Of a DNA stretch of 16,574 bases, positions 7,598-14,321 are shown piece after piece. How positions within the stretch are numbered: the stretch's first letter is position 1; each line of letters opens with the position of its first letter. The notes under the pieces were generated by a model. That model ran no database searches. It was not told where the DNA came from and saw nothing but the letters and a program-made list of their open reading frames with translations. The DNA lies in the NCBI GenBank assembly GCA_022785155.1, contig JALFRH010000258.1, forward strand, positions 1 through 16,574, written 5' to 3'. The position numbers and the translations under genes were made by a program. The DNA is from Spirochaetales bacterium (lineage in GTDB: Bacteria > Spirochaetota > Spirochaetia > Sphaerochaetales > Sphaerochaetaceae).

Positions 7598-8965
7598 TCA
7601 GTCAGGCATGCCGCTGTCTGTAATGGACAAAGGAGCAGAAGGATTGGCCTGAGTCGTGTCGACCAGCTTCTGAATGAACTTTCTGTTATCGAGAAGAGGA
7701 GAAATGGCCCTGCCATGGTGCAGACGAGAGATTACTCTGGCAAAGAGTTCGGTTACATCTGCCTGGATAAACCACTCTTTCTCCAAAAGTTCCTTTCCCT
7801 GATAAACAGCATTTGTTCCGATGATCCTATAGAAAATACCTTCTTTATAAGCCTGATCGAAGTTTTCGATGGCACCGCCATTGAAGAATGGGAGGGATAC
7901 CATGACGATTACTTTCTTGGCGCCTCTATTCATAAGCTCTCTCATGGCGATGATCATTGTACCTCCAGTTGCAATCATATCGTCAGCCATAAGAACAATC
8001 TTACCCTTTACGTCTCCAAGAAGGTTGATAGACTTGATGTTTGTATTCTTGGCGCTTGTAGAGACCTGGGAATAATCCCTCTCTTTATATAACATGGCCA
8101 ATGGCCTATGAAGGGCCTGGGCATAGAACTTGTTTCTGTTTACAGCTCCTGTATCGGGAGAAACTACTACGATATCAGGATCGGAGAAATCGATGAGGCG
8201 TCTCAGAGCTATGAGGGTCTGATAGGACCCATGGACGTTTTCAAGTCTGCAGGTTGAGAATGCATTCTCGATTTCCCTTGAGTGGATATCAAGAGTAATG
8301 ATTCTGTTTACACCCAATTCCTCGGCAAAGCGGGCGAACATAGCGGCTGTCAAAGCCTCTCTGGAAGCCTTCTTGTGCTGGCGTGCATAGGGATATGTAG
8401 GCAGAACCAGGGTAATTGACGCAGCTCCGGCATTTGTAAGGGCGTTGACAGTGGTGAAGAGGAACATCAGGTGGTCATTGACGCTTATTACCTGGGGTTC
8501 ATCCAAACCTGCAACCTTAATGGGAGCCGTATTGGATACGTCATGGATGACATATACATTGAGGCCTCTGACAGGATCTATGATCTCAGCCTTCTCTTCG
8601 CCATTGCTGAACCTTGTATACTTCACATTGATTGAGAAGTCAGGACAATGGAAGGAAGTGGGGAGTTTTCCTGTAGGAATCTTCTTGGAATCCAAATCGT
8701 CCAGGAGAGTTACAGTCTTCAAGAGTTCGTCTCCTGTGATTCCATGACGTTTCGTCAAAGCCTCTGAAACTTTCTCATAACGATCTATATACAGTCTTCT
8801 GAGATGTTTCACTACCTTGCCTGTAAAATATTCTGAGCCGGGGCCGGCAATAACCCCTAACTTATGTGGTTTTAAGATACTCATTTGGGTACAGAATACC
8901 CCAAAGGAAACAATGTGTTCAACAATATTGACAGGAAGAAAGAGATTGTAATTATGAGTTTTCAT
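7598..8965 (-). CDS. prs: Ribose-phosphate pyrophosphokinase, long form
   Basis: PRPP synthase makes 5-phosphoribosyl diphosphate from ribose 5-phosphate and ATP, the sugar donor for purine, pyrimidine, NAD, His and Trp synthesis. Motifs are RFSNGE at 118-123, YARQ at 193-196, LDIHSREIENAF at 225-236, VVSPDTGAV near 267 and the PRPP loop VLMADDMIATGGT at 325-337. At 455 residues it is well beyond the usual 310-320. The extra length is an N-terminal segment of about 110 residues ahead of the conserved NGE, starting with LGVIAGPGSEYF near 36, plus smaller insertions. The His of the usual LHA..Q flexible region is retained in altered form. ATG at 8965 has GGAAGGG about seven bases upstream. An internal ATG at 8884 would drop 27 residues but has a weaker site. 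This is probably the first gene of the six-gene minus-strand operon. Confidence 0.93.
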   Translation of the reverse strand: MKTHNYNLFLPVNIVEHIVSFGVFCTQMSILKPHKLGVIAGPGSEYFTGKVVKHLRRLYIDRYEKVSEALTKRHGITGDELLKTVTLLDDLDSKKIPTGKLPTSFHCPDFSINVKYTRFSNGEEKAEIIDPVRGLNVYVIHDVSNTAPIKVAGLDEPQVISVNDHLMFLFTTVNALTNAGAASITLVLPTYPYARQHKKASREALTAAMFARFAEELGVNRIITLDIHSREIENAFSTCRLENVHGSYQTLIALRRLIDFSDPDIVVVSPDTGAVNRNKFYAQALHRPLAMLYKERDYSQVSTSAKNTNIKSINLLGDVKGKIVLMADDMIATGGTMIIAMRELMNRGAKKVIVMVSLPFFNGGAIENFDQAYKEGIFYRIIGTNAVYQGKELLEKEWFIQADVTELFARVISRLHHGRAISPLLDNRKFIQKLVDTTQANPSAPLSITDSGMPD

Positions 8966-9024
8966 ATTTTTTCCCTTCCTTGGTAGAAAAAGACAAGCGG
9001 GGGTAAAAAAGTGTTATAAGAAAT

Positions 9025-9951
9025 ATGAAGAAGATTTCATTGTTTGTTTTATTGTCCCTTGCCATTGTTTCCTGCACCCCTGGAGAAGGAATCATCGAAG
9101 ACACAACCGGCAGCCTGGTGAAGACTCCCCCATCCCTCTTGTCCTGGGGTGTAGACGAAGACAGCGTATTCCATATTTCCTTTTCAGAGAGCGTGGAGAT
9201 AAAGGAGATGCTGGCTGACGAATATATAATAATGAAGAATCAGCTGGGCTCATCTTTTGAAGCACCTCTGCCCTTTTTCCTTTCTCCAGGGGAAAAAGTC
9301 GGAATAAAAATCACGCTTTCCGGCATGAACGGAAATAAGGAGAGGCTCTATTTCTCCATAATAGGAAAGAACAACAACATTCCCCATATCATAATCAACG
9401 AAGTATCTGTAAAGGGGACCCAATCCAATCCCGACAGAATCGAATTGTATGTGTTGACTTCCGGAGACACTGCCGGGGTTGTGGTTTCTGACGATAAATA
9501 CTCATATTCCCTCCCCTCAATCAAGGTAAACCAAGGGGACATCATACTAATCTACTGGGATAAAAAAACCACAAAAGAAGACTGGGAGAGAAAGAGAGGC
9601 AAAATGACATATGTCCTCAATGCCCAAAGCCCCTCCACGCTCTCAGGTCCTGAAGGCGCAGTGATTATAAGAAAAGAGGAGAAGGGAGAGGTGATGGATG
9701 CCTTCTTTTATAGTGAAAAAGGAGAGGATGCCTTTAAGGACGGAGATAAAAGCACTCTATATGACGATGCCATTCTATCGGGGCAATGGGAAGGGGAGGC
9801 CATGGATTCCTCCCTTATCACCTCTTCCAGGGTAATGGCCAGAATGCCTGGAGCCATAGATACAGACACCAGTGACGACTTCTTCGTCACAGCCCCCAGG
9901 AGAAGCACTTTCGGGGAAGAAAACGAGTATGTCCCCTACCAAGGGGTGTAA
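9025..9951 (+). CDS. Predicted lipoprotein with lamin-tail-like (LTD) domain
   Basis: This 308-residue protein starts with a basic MKK and a hydrophobic stretch and ends its signal in AIVSC, a type II signal peptidase lipobox with Cys17, so it is predicted to be lipid-anchored and exported. Residues about 37-115 look like a beta-rich segment. From about 120 the sequence IIINEVSVKGTQSNPDRIELYV, split by variable loops, followed later by SLPSIKVNQGDIILIYW, and ending in MARMPGAIDTDTSDDF then STFGEEN, follows the usual order of bacterial LTD domains (INEV, IELYN, the R-D-T-N end). Bacterial LTD domains are common in secreted or surface proteins, often beside nucleases, but no enzyme domain is present here. 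It is divergent from prs across 59 bp. No strong Shine-Dalgarno precedes the ATG. The function is unknown. Confidence 0.85.
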   Translation: MKKISLFVLLSLAIVSCTPGEGIIEDTTGSLVKTPPSLLSWGVDEDSVFHISFSESVEIKEMLADEYIIMKNQLGSSFEAPLPFFLSPGEKVGIKITLSGMNGNKERLYFSIIGKNNNIPHIIINEVSVKGTQSNPDRIELYVLTSGDTAGVVVSDDKYSYSLPSIKVNQGDIILIYWDKKTTKEDWERKRGKMTYVLNAQSPSTLSGPEGAVIIRKEEKGEVMDAFFYSEKGEDAFKDGDKSTLYDDAILSGQWEGEAMDSSLITSSRVMARMPGAIDTDTSDDFFVTAPRRSTFGEENEYVPYQGV

Positions 9952-9955
9952 AAAT

Positions 9956-9976
9956 AGGGGCGGAAAACCCGCCCCT
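9956..9976 (-). terminator. Terminator of uraA
   Basis: An 8-bp perfect stem (AGGGGCGG with CCGCCCCT, five-base loop) is followed on the minus strand by ATTTTTA. It lies 17 bp past the uraA stop. It also starts five bases after the lipoprotein stop on the plus strand, but no T tract follows in that direction, so its main role is probably for uraA. Confidence 0.75.
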
Positions 9977-9993
9977 GAAACGCTCTACGGCAA

Positions 9994-11343
9994 TCAATAC
10001 TTACCGAGGGAGCTGGAGTTTTCTTCGTTAGGCATATATTCCTTTCTTCTTCCTGGAAGGACAGCATTAAGGACGATACCTACGATGGATGCAACTGCGA
10101 GACCGGAGAAGCTTACAGAACCGAAGGAGATGGAACCTGCAGCGCTATAGGAGATACCGATGGCAAGACCAAGGATGAGAGCTGCGATGATGACGTTTCT
10201 TGACTCCTGGAAGTTTGTCTTGTTCTCTACTACGTTTCTTACACCGATGGCTGAGATCATACCGTAGAGGATAAGTGATACACCGCCGATTGTTGCACTT
10301 GGCATAGCTTCGATAAGGGCGGCGAACTTAGGGCAGAAAGAGAGGACGATGGCATACACGGCTGCCAGTCTGATTACAAATGGATCGTAGACCTTTGTAA
10401 GAGCCAAGACACCTGTGTTCTCGCCATAAGTTGTATTTGCAGGAGCGCCGAAGAGAGAAGCGATTGCTGTTCCTACACCGTCTCCCACAAGTGTTCTGTG
10501 AAGACCTGGATCCTCGATGAAGTTCTTTCCCACTGTTCCGCTGATGGCTGAGATATCACCTACGTGCTCCATCATTGTAGCAAAGGCGATTGGTACGATT
10601 GTAATGATGGAAGAGAAGAGGAAGCCCCAGTCTACGTTGCCGCTGAAAAACAGACCGAATACTGTATCCTCCATTTTGAATGGAAGGCCGAACCATGCTG
10701 CGCCTGCAACCTTTTCAACTACAGCCATTCTTGCGCTTGGATCCACCACAAGAGCGATGACATAGGAAGCAATGACTCCGATGAGGATAGGAATGATCTT
10801 TATCATGCCCTTTCCCCAGATGTTGCAGACGATGACAACTACGATTGCAACAAGGGCCACAAGCCAGTTTGTAGTACAGTTGTTGATGGCGGAAGGAGCC
10901 AAGTTGAGACCGATGGCGATGATGATTGGTCCTGTTACTACCGGTGGGAAGAACTTCATGACATTCTTACTTCCGTAGATTTTGCAGATCAAAGCAAGGA
11001 CAAGGTACAAAAGACCTGCACAAGCGACTCCTACACAAGCATATACAAGGGAAATGGCTTCTGTATATCCCAGAGCGACACCTGCTGCCTTAACAGCTGC
11101 ATATCCACCCAAGAAAGCGAAGGATGAACCCAAGAATACTGGAATCTTTCTTCCTGTCACGAGGTGCATAAAGAGAGTTGCGATTCCTGCAAATAGCAGG
11201 GTTGAACTGACGCTGAGACCTGTAATGATCGGAACCAATACTGTTGCTCCGAACATTGCAAACATGTGCTGAAGGCCAAGAACCATGGTCTTTCCTGTTC
11301 CCAGTTCCTTTACGTTGTAGATGACGCCGTTGTTGTTATCCAT
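9994..11343 (-). CDS. uraA: Uracil permease, NCS2 family
   Basis: This 449-residue nucleobase:cation symporter-2 protein is highly hydrophobic with about 14 membrane spans, and the family imports uracil with protons across the inner membrane. Family signs are LGLQHMFAMFGATVLVP at the N-terminus, the MEHVGD segment carrying the substrate-binding Glu and nearby His, and NTTYGENTGVLALTKVYDP carrying the second conserved Glu, as in E. coli UraA. The frame extends upstream to 11391, but ATG at 11343 is chosen because AAAGGAG lies six bases before it and the protein then starts like its relatives. It is divergent from pyrR. The leader carries a candidate PyrR-responsive attenuator and a hairpin covering the ribosome-binding site, which together argue for uracil rather than xanthine as the substrate. 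Confidence 0.93.
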   Translation of the reverse strand: MDNNNGVIYNVKELGTGKTMVLGLQHMFAMFGATVLVPIITGLSVSSTLLFAGIATLFMHLVTGRKIPVFLGSSFAFLGGYAAVKAAGVALGYTEAISLVYACVGVACAGLLYLVLALICKIYGSKNVMKFFPPVVTGPIIIAIGLNLAPSAINNCTTNWLVALVAIVVVIVCNIWGKGMIKIIPILIGVIASYVIALVVDPSARMAVVEKVAGAAWFGLPFKMEDTVFGLFFSGNVDWGFLFSSIITIVPIAFATMMEHVGDISAISGTVGKNFIEDPGLHRTLVGDGVGTAIASLFGAPANTTYGENTGVLALTKVYDPFVIRLAAVYAIVLSFCPKFAALIEAMPSATIGGVSLILYGMISAIGVRNVVENKTNFQESRNVIIAALILGLAIGISYSAAGSISFGSVSFSGLAVASIVGIVLNAVLPGRRKEYMPNEENSSSLGKY

Positions 11344-11349
11344 CTGTTG

Positions 11350-11375
11350 CTCCTTTGTCCAGGCTGATAAAGGAG
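11350..11375 (-). promoter_or_regulatory. Hairpin sequestering the uraA Shine-Dalgarno
   Basis: On the uraA strand CTCCTTT (11375-11369) is the exact complement of AAAGGAG (11356-11350), separated by 12 bases. The 3' arm is the whole Shine-Dalgarno of uraA. Folding would hide it from the ribosome. The element directly follows the U8 tract of the attenuator. Confidence 0.6.
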
Positions 11376-11405
11376 AAAAAAAAGGTCTCACCCCTCCGGC
11401 AAGAC
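11376..11405 (-). terminator. Intrinsic terminator within the uraA leader (attenuator)
   Basis: On the minus strand GTCTTGCC pairs with GGTGAGAC (8 bp including two G-U pairs) around a GGAGG loop, then C and eight T. It lies entirely upstream of the uraA start codon. The 5' arm is also the 3' partner of an alternative 10-bp helix with 11442-11451, so the two structures cannot coexist. Confidence 0.75.
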
Positions 11406-11441
11406 TGTAGTAAACCAGGGCCCACTGTCCCTATATTCAAT

Positions 11442-11474
11442 GCCTTACCGGTCTCTCTGTACCAGCTTAAAGAC
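11442..11474 (-). promoter_or_regulatory. Candidate PyrR-binding loop (anti-antiterminator) in the uraA leader
   Basis: The minus-strand RNA reads GUCUU (lower stem, pairs with AAGGC), then UAA, GCUGGU, loop ACAGAGAG, ACCGGU and AAGGC. The CAGAGAG loop followed by a short stem and a conserved AAGG matches the layout of the PyrR-binding loop known from Bacillus pyr leaders (core CCAGAGAGGCU...AAGG), with changes in the stem. Its 3' half (CCGGUAAGGC) is the 5' partner of the antiterminator helix. Confidence 0.65.
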
Positions 11475-11489
11475 TTTTTTTGCTGATGC

Positions 11490-11519
11490 ATCCTATCACG
11501 CAGCAATAAAAATGGTCAA
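11490..11519 (-). promoter_or_regulatory. Promoter of uraA
   Basis: On the minus strand, -35 TTGACC (11519-11514) and -10 TAGGAT (11495-11490) are separated by 18 bp. A start near 11483 would put the PyrR-binding-loop hairpin at the very beginning of the transcript, as expected for an attenuated leader. Confidence 0.6.
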
Positions 11520-11574
11520 TAAGTGTTGAAAAAGAAATGCAAATGGCTTAACAAATGTATAAGGCGAAACAAAA

Positions 11575-12123
11575 ATGGAAAGACGTGTACAGATTCTTAC
11601 ACAGACGGAAGTCAAAAGAGCCCTAATGAGGCTCTCCTATGAAATCATTGAAAAAAGCGAGGACCTTGACAAAGTGGTACTGGCGGGAATACACACCAGA
11701 GGCATACCGATTTCCGAGATTCTCAGGGACAACATTGAGAAAAATACAGGAAAAAGACTTCCCCTCTGTACCCTTGACATAACATTTTATAGGGACGACC
11801 TCTCAAAGAAAAGGGAGATACCGGAAGTAAAGGGATCTCTTTTTCCTGTAGATATCAATGGAAAGGAAGTCATAATCTGTGACGATGTATTATATACAGG
11901 ACGCACCTGCAGGGCCGCCATCGACAGTATCTTTGCAAAAGGAAGGCCAAAGAGGATATCTCTCTGCGTCCTTATAGACAGAGGACACAGGGAACTTCCC
12001 ATCAGACCTGATTATGTGGGGAAAAACGTTCCTACATCACAGAAAGAGGTCGTAAAGGTAAACATCGAGAGCATAGACGGAAAGACAGACGTGGAAATAA
12101 TAAGAAAGGAAGGGGACCAGTGA
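11575..12123 (+). CDS. pyrR: PyrR bifunctional pyr regulator / uracil phosphoribosyltransferase
   Basis: This 182-residue PyrR matches the family's usual length. In Bacillus, PyrR binds UMP/UTP or PRPP and an RNA hairpin in pyr leaders to promote transcription termination when pyrimidines are plentiful. It also has uracil phosphoribosyltransferase activity (uracil + PRPP to UMP). Seen here are the opening ILTQTEVKRALMRLSYEIIE, the LDITFYRDDL segment, the PRPP loop VIICDDVLYTGRT at 99-111, and the very characteristic LIDRGHRELPIRPDYVGKNVPTS from about 133. The ATG at 11575 has a modest AAGG site eight bases upstream. It is divergent from uraA, whose leader carries a PyrR-loop-like attenuator, so the regulator sits beside its likely target. 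The plus-strand leader has no attenuator of its own that I can see. Confidence 0.95.
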   Translation: MERRVQILTQTEVKRALMRLSYEIIEKSEDLDKVVLAGIHTRGIPISEILRDNIEKNTGKRLPLCTLDITFYRDDLSKKREIPEVKGSLFPVDINGKEVIICDDVLYTGRTCRAAIDSIFAKGRPKRISLCVLIDRGHRELPIRPDYVGKNVPTSQKEVVKVNIESIDGKTDVEIIRKEGDQ

Positions 12124-12135
12124 TCCCCTCTCTTT
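12105..12135. terminator. Shared hairpin between convergent pyrR and ssb
   Basis: A 12-position stem (one A-C mismatch, one G-T) spans the pyrR stop codon, which lies in the seven-base loop. Its core is GGGGA/TCCCC. The right arm ends in CTCTTT on the plus strand, and the minus strand continues with CTTATTATTT. It could act as a weak bidirectional terminator for the two genes, which are only 10 bp apart. Confidence 0.45.
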
Positions 12136-12562
12136 AAAACTCATAGAGAACTGAAAAATCGGATAGCATATCGCTTTCACCGTTTTCATCTTCGATAATC
12201 TCCACCTGCCCCGCCTTTCCCTTGGAAAGAGGCCTGTATTCCAGGTGGGTGCAGATTATTTCCATGGTGACCCTCCTCTCACCTTTCTTTGTCTCCCATC
12301 TGCACATCCTAAGCCTTCCCAGACACCTTACAGCCATTCCCTTCTTCACCCTCTCAAGGCATCTTTCGCCTAAATCGCCCCAACACTGGATAGGAATGAA
12401 GAGAGTATCCTGCTGCATGTTCCCCGACCGGTCCAGCCAGTACTGATCGTTGGCGAGATTGAACTTTACAAGCCGTTTTTTCGTCGTAAGACTTGTAGCC
12501 ACTACTTCGGGATCGTTTACGGTTGTCCCCTCAAGTAGAATGTTGTTAAGTTGATTAATCAT
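12134..12562 (-). CDS. ssb: Single-stranded DNA-binding protein
   Basis: This 142-residue OB-fold protein binds single-stranded DNA during replication, repair and recombination. The N-terminal half follows the SSB pattern: NQLNNILLEGTTVNDPEV, then a strand KKRLVKFNLAND, then IPIQCWGDLGERCLERVKKGMAVRCLGRLRMCRWETKKGERR, broken here by variable turns, and an ICTHLEY strand. The C-terminal tail is acidic but ends in LYEF instead of the DDIPF-type tip through which canonical SSBs recruit partners, and the linker is short. ATG at 12562 has GGAGG six bases upstream. It is not in the usual rpsF-ssb-rpsR context and lies between pyrR and pyrH, so it could be a second SSB paralogue of the genome. The family assignment is fairly sure; the paralogue idea is inference. 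Confidence 0.85.
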   Translation of the reverse strand: MINQLNNILLEGTTVNDPEVVATSLTTKKRLVKFNLANDQYWLDRSGNMQQDTLFIPIQCWGDLGERCLERVKKGMAVRCLGRLRMCRWETKKGERRVTMEIICTHLEYRPLSKGKAGQVEIIEDENGESDMLSDFSVLYEF

Positions 12563-12600
12563 TTTTATCCTCCATTAATAGAACACGTTTTCCCCTAAAT

Positions 12601-12630
12601 TTGTCCAAAAAAGCCCCTCTTATAGGACAA
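12601..12630. repeat. Inverted repeat between divergent ssb and pyrH
   Basis: TTGTCC (12601-12606) and GGACAA (12625-12630) form a 6-bp perfect inverted repeat with an 18-bp spacer, roughly centred in the 100-bp divergent intergenic region. Similarity continues outward into AAAT/TTTG with a one-base offset. It could be an operator for both genes or simply overlapping -35-like elements. Confidence 0.4.
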
Positions 12631-12662
12631 TTTGTGTTATTCTCTCCAAAGGGAGAAGAAAA

Positions 12663-13352
12663 ATGGACCTGACTGTACTATCAGTGGGCGGATCTATAAT
12701 CGCCCCGGAGAAAGTTGATTCGGTGTTTTTGAAGGCCTTCAGAGAGGCAATCGTCAAGTATTTGGAAGAGAATAAAGAGGCAAAGCTTATTCTTGTATGC
12801 GGAGGTGGAGCTCCTGCAAGAATCTACCAGGAAGCCTACAGAGCTGTAAGGGGAAACCAGGACACTGGAGCCCAGGACTGGCTGGGCATCAAGGCCACCC
12901 ATCTCAACGGAGAAATAATGAGGGCTGTCTTTTCCGATTACACATCGGACGAAGTGGTCACCGACCCTACGGCGGACATCGGCTTTGAAGGAAGAATACT
13001 TGTGGCTGCAGGTTGGAAGCCTGGCTTCAGCACAGACACCGATGCAGTATATCTTGCACGCCGTTTCGGTGGAAAGAAGGTCGTAAACCTTTCCAACATC
13101 AAGAAAGTATATACAGACGACCCAAGGAAGAACCCGGATGCAAAGCCTTTGGATTCAATAAGCTGGAAAGATTTCAGAAAGATGGTTGGCTATGAGTGGA
13201 AACCGGGTTTGAACGCCCCCTTCGATCCTGTGGCTTCAGGTATTGCAGAAGAAGAGGGAATGTGCGTCATCTGCGCCGACGGCAGGGATATTGAAAACAC
13301 TATGAATATCCTTAAGAACCAAAAGTTCCAAGGAACCATCATCTCAGACTGA
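12663..13352 (+). CDS. pyrH: UMP kinase, amino-acid-kinase family, archaeal-like form
   Basis: It phosphorylates UMP to UDP with ATP, the step after PyrR/UPRT-made UMP. At 229 residues it is close to archaeal UMP kinases and a little shorter than typical bacterial PyrH (about 240). Seen are LSVGGSIIAP at 5-14 (phosphate-binding Gly loop), LILVCGGGAPAR at 42-53, STDTDAVYLAR at 123-133, NLSNIKKVYTDDPRKNPDAK at 142-161 (nucleotide-binding segment) and FDPVAS at 187-192. The combination resembles the archaeal UMP kinase family more than E. coli-type PyrH, which has KLSGE and TTDSAA-like motifs. ATG at 12663 has GGGAG seven bases upstream. Its last 9 bp overlap the 3' end of the convergent radical SAM gene. 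The family call is firm; the archaeal-like subfamily is a judgement from motifs. Confidence 0.9.
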   Translation: MDLTVLSVGGSIIAPEKVDSVFLKAFREAIVKYLEENKEAKLILVCGGGAPARIYQEAYRAVRGNQDTGAQDWLGIKATHLNGEIMRAVFSDYTSDEVVTDPTADIGFEGRILVAAGWKPGFSTDTDAVYLARRFGGKKVVNLSNIKKVYTDDPRKNPDAKPLDSISWKDFRKMVGYEWKPGLNAPFDPVASGIAEEEGMCVICADGRDIENTMNILKNQKFQGTIISD

Positions 13353-14297
13353 TTTTGCTCTTTTAAGCTTCAGAAAGAGAGGGGAAGGATCTGCAAAGGA
13401 GGCGGGAAAAGGCACATCTTTGGTGAAATCGGGAATCCAAAGAATATCGTCGTCGCTCTTTTCCTGCTGGAATCCTTCCTCTATATCCATTTCATCCACC
13501 ACATCCAACAGATGTTCATACTCCTCGTCGCTTATGGCACATAGACTCGGGTCCTCTTTGGGGGGAACGAATTGACACATAAGGGATAGATAAAAATTGT
13601 CTTTATATTTTTCACCGAAGACTCTAAGAAACTTTTCGGAAGCCCAGACTGTGCCAGGAAAAACAAGGTGTCTGATGATTGTACCCTTCATTTTCTCAAG
13701 ATCCGTTCTGCTGTGTCTCTCCTTAAGCCAGTCCATAACAGGAAGAATGGCTGAAGCATATCCGCTTCTACCACAAAACACTCCTGCAACCCTCTTCGAA
13801 AGGGTCTTGCAGTCCAGAAGATAGATATCTATATAGTCGTCAATCAGTTCCAAGCCATGGATATTCTCATATCCTGAGCTATTCCACACTACAGGAAGGG
13901 AGAAGCCTCGGGCCTTGGCCTTTTCAAGGGCCGTGATGATTGATGGAATAAAATGGGTGCCTGTAACAAGATTAAGGGTTGTGGCCCCCATTCTCTCCAG
14001 ATCCAGCATCAAAGATGACAGCTCGTCTTCATCCACCTCTATTCCCCAGTTTTCTCCATCGCTACCTGAAATCTGACGGTTTTGGCAGTATGCACAGTGT
14101 AAGGGGCAGCCTGTAAAGAATATCATTCCAGAGCCTTTTTCTCCCACCAATGGGGGCTCTTCACCTCTATGAAGCCCTACCCAAGCTATCTTAGTCTTGT
14201 CACTTTGCCTGCAGACTCCCTTCTCCCCTCTGCTGCGATCCACCCTGCACATATTGGGGCAAAGGGTACAATCTTTATATTCATCCATAACCGACAT
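13344..14297 (-). CDS. Radical SAM protein of the PflX family (pyruvate formate-lyase activating enzyme-like)
   Basis: This 317-residue radical SAM enzyme binds a [4Fe-4S] cluster through CPLHCAYC, a CxxxCxxC motif at Cys64, Cys68 and Cys71, and is expected to cleave S-adenosylmethionine. Ahead of this is an extra Cys set (residues 10, 13, 17 and 29, in CTLCPNMCRVDR then KGVCR) and the EEPPLVGEKGSG segment, which together identify the PflX branch (COG1313) rather than true PflA. The substrate of PflX proteins is not established. ATG at 14297 has only an AAGG almost touching it; a second ATG three codons on (14288) has the same AAGG about ten bases upstream and may be the real start. The gene is divergent from the patatin gene and convergent, with a 9-bp overlap, with pyrH. 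No pyruvate formate-lyase gene is nearby. Confidence 0.9.
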   Translation of the reverse strand: MSVMDEYKDCTLCPNMCRVDRSRGEKGVCRQSDKTKIAWVGLHRGEEPPLVGEKGSGMIFFTGCPLHCAYCQNRQISGSDGENWGIEVDEDELSSLMLDLERMGATTLNLVTGTHFIPSIITALEKAKARGFSLPVVWNSSGYENIHGLELIDDYIDIYLLDCKTLSKRVAGVFCGRSGYASAILPVMDWLKERHSRTDLEKMKGTIIRHLVFPGTVWASEKFLRVFGEKYKDNFYLSLMCQFVPPKEDPSLCAISDEEYEHLLDVVDEMDIEEGFQQEKSDDDILWIPDFTKDVPFPASFADPSPLFLKLKRAKSV

Positions 14298-14321
14298 ACC
14301 TTGATTATATTCATCGGGGGT

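Noticed and set aside
11344..11391. Upstream extension of uraA to 11391
   Set aside because: It would translate through the attenuator terminator U tract and the Shine-Dalgarno hairpin. ATG 11343 has a perfect ribosome-binding site.
11526..11563. TTGAAA ... TATAAG as a pyrR promoter
   Set aside because: The spacing is 26 bp, and the -10 would overlap the pyrR ribosome-binding site, so a transcript start there would be unworkable.
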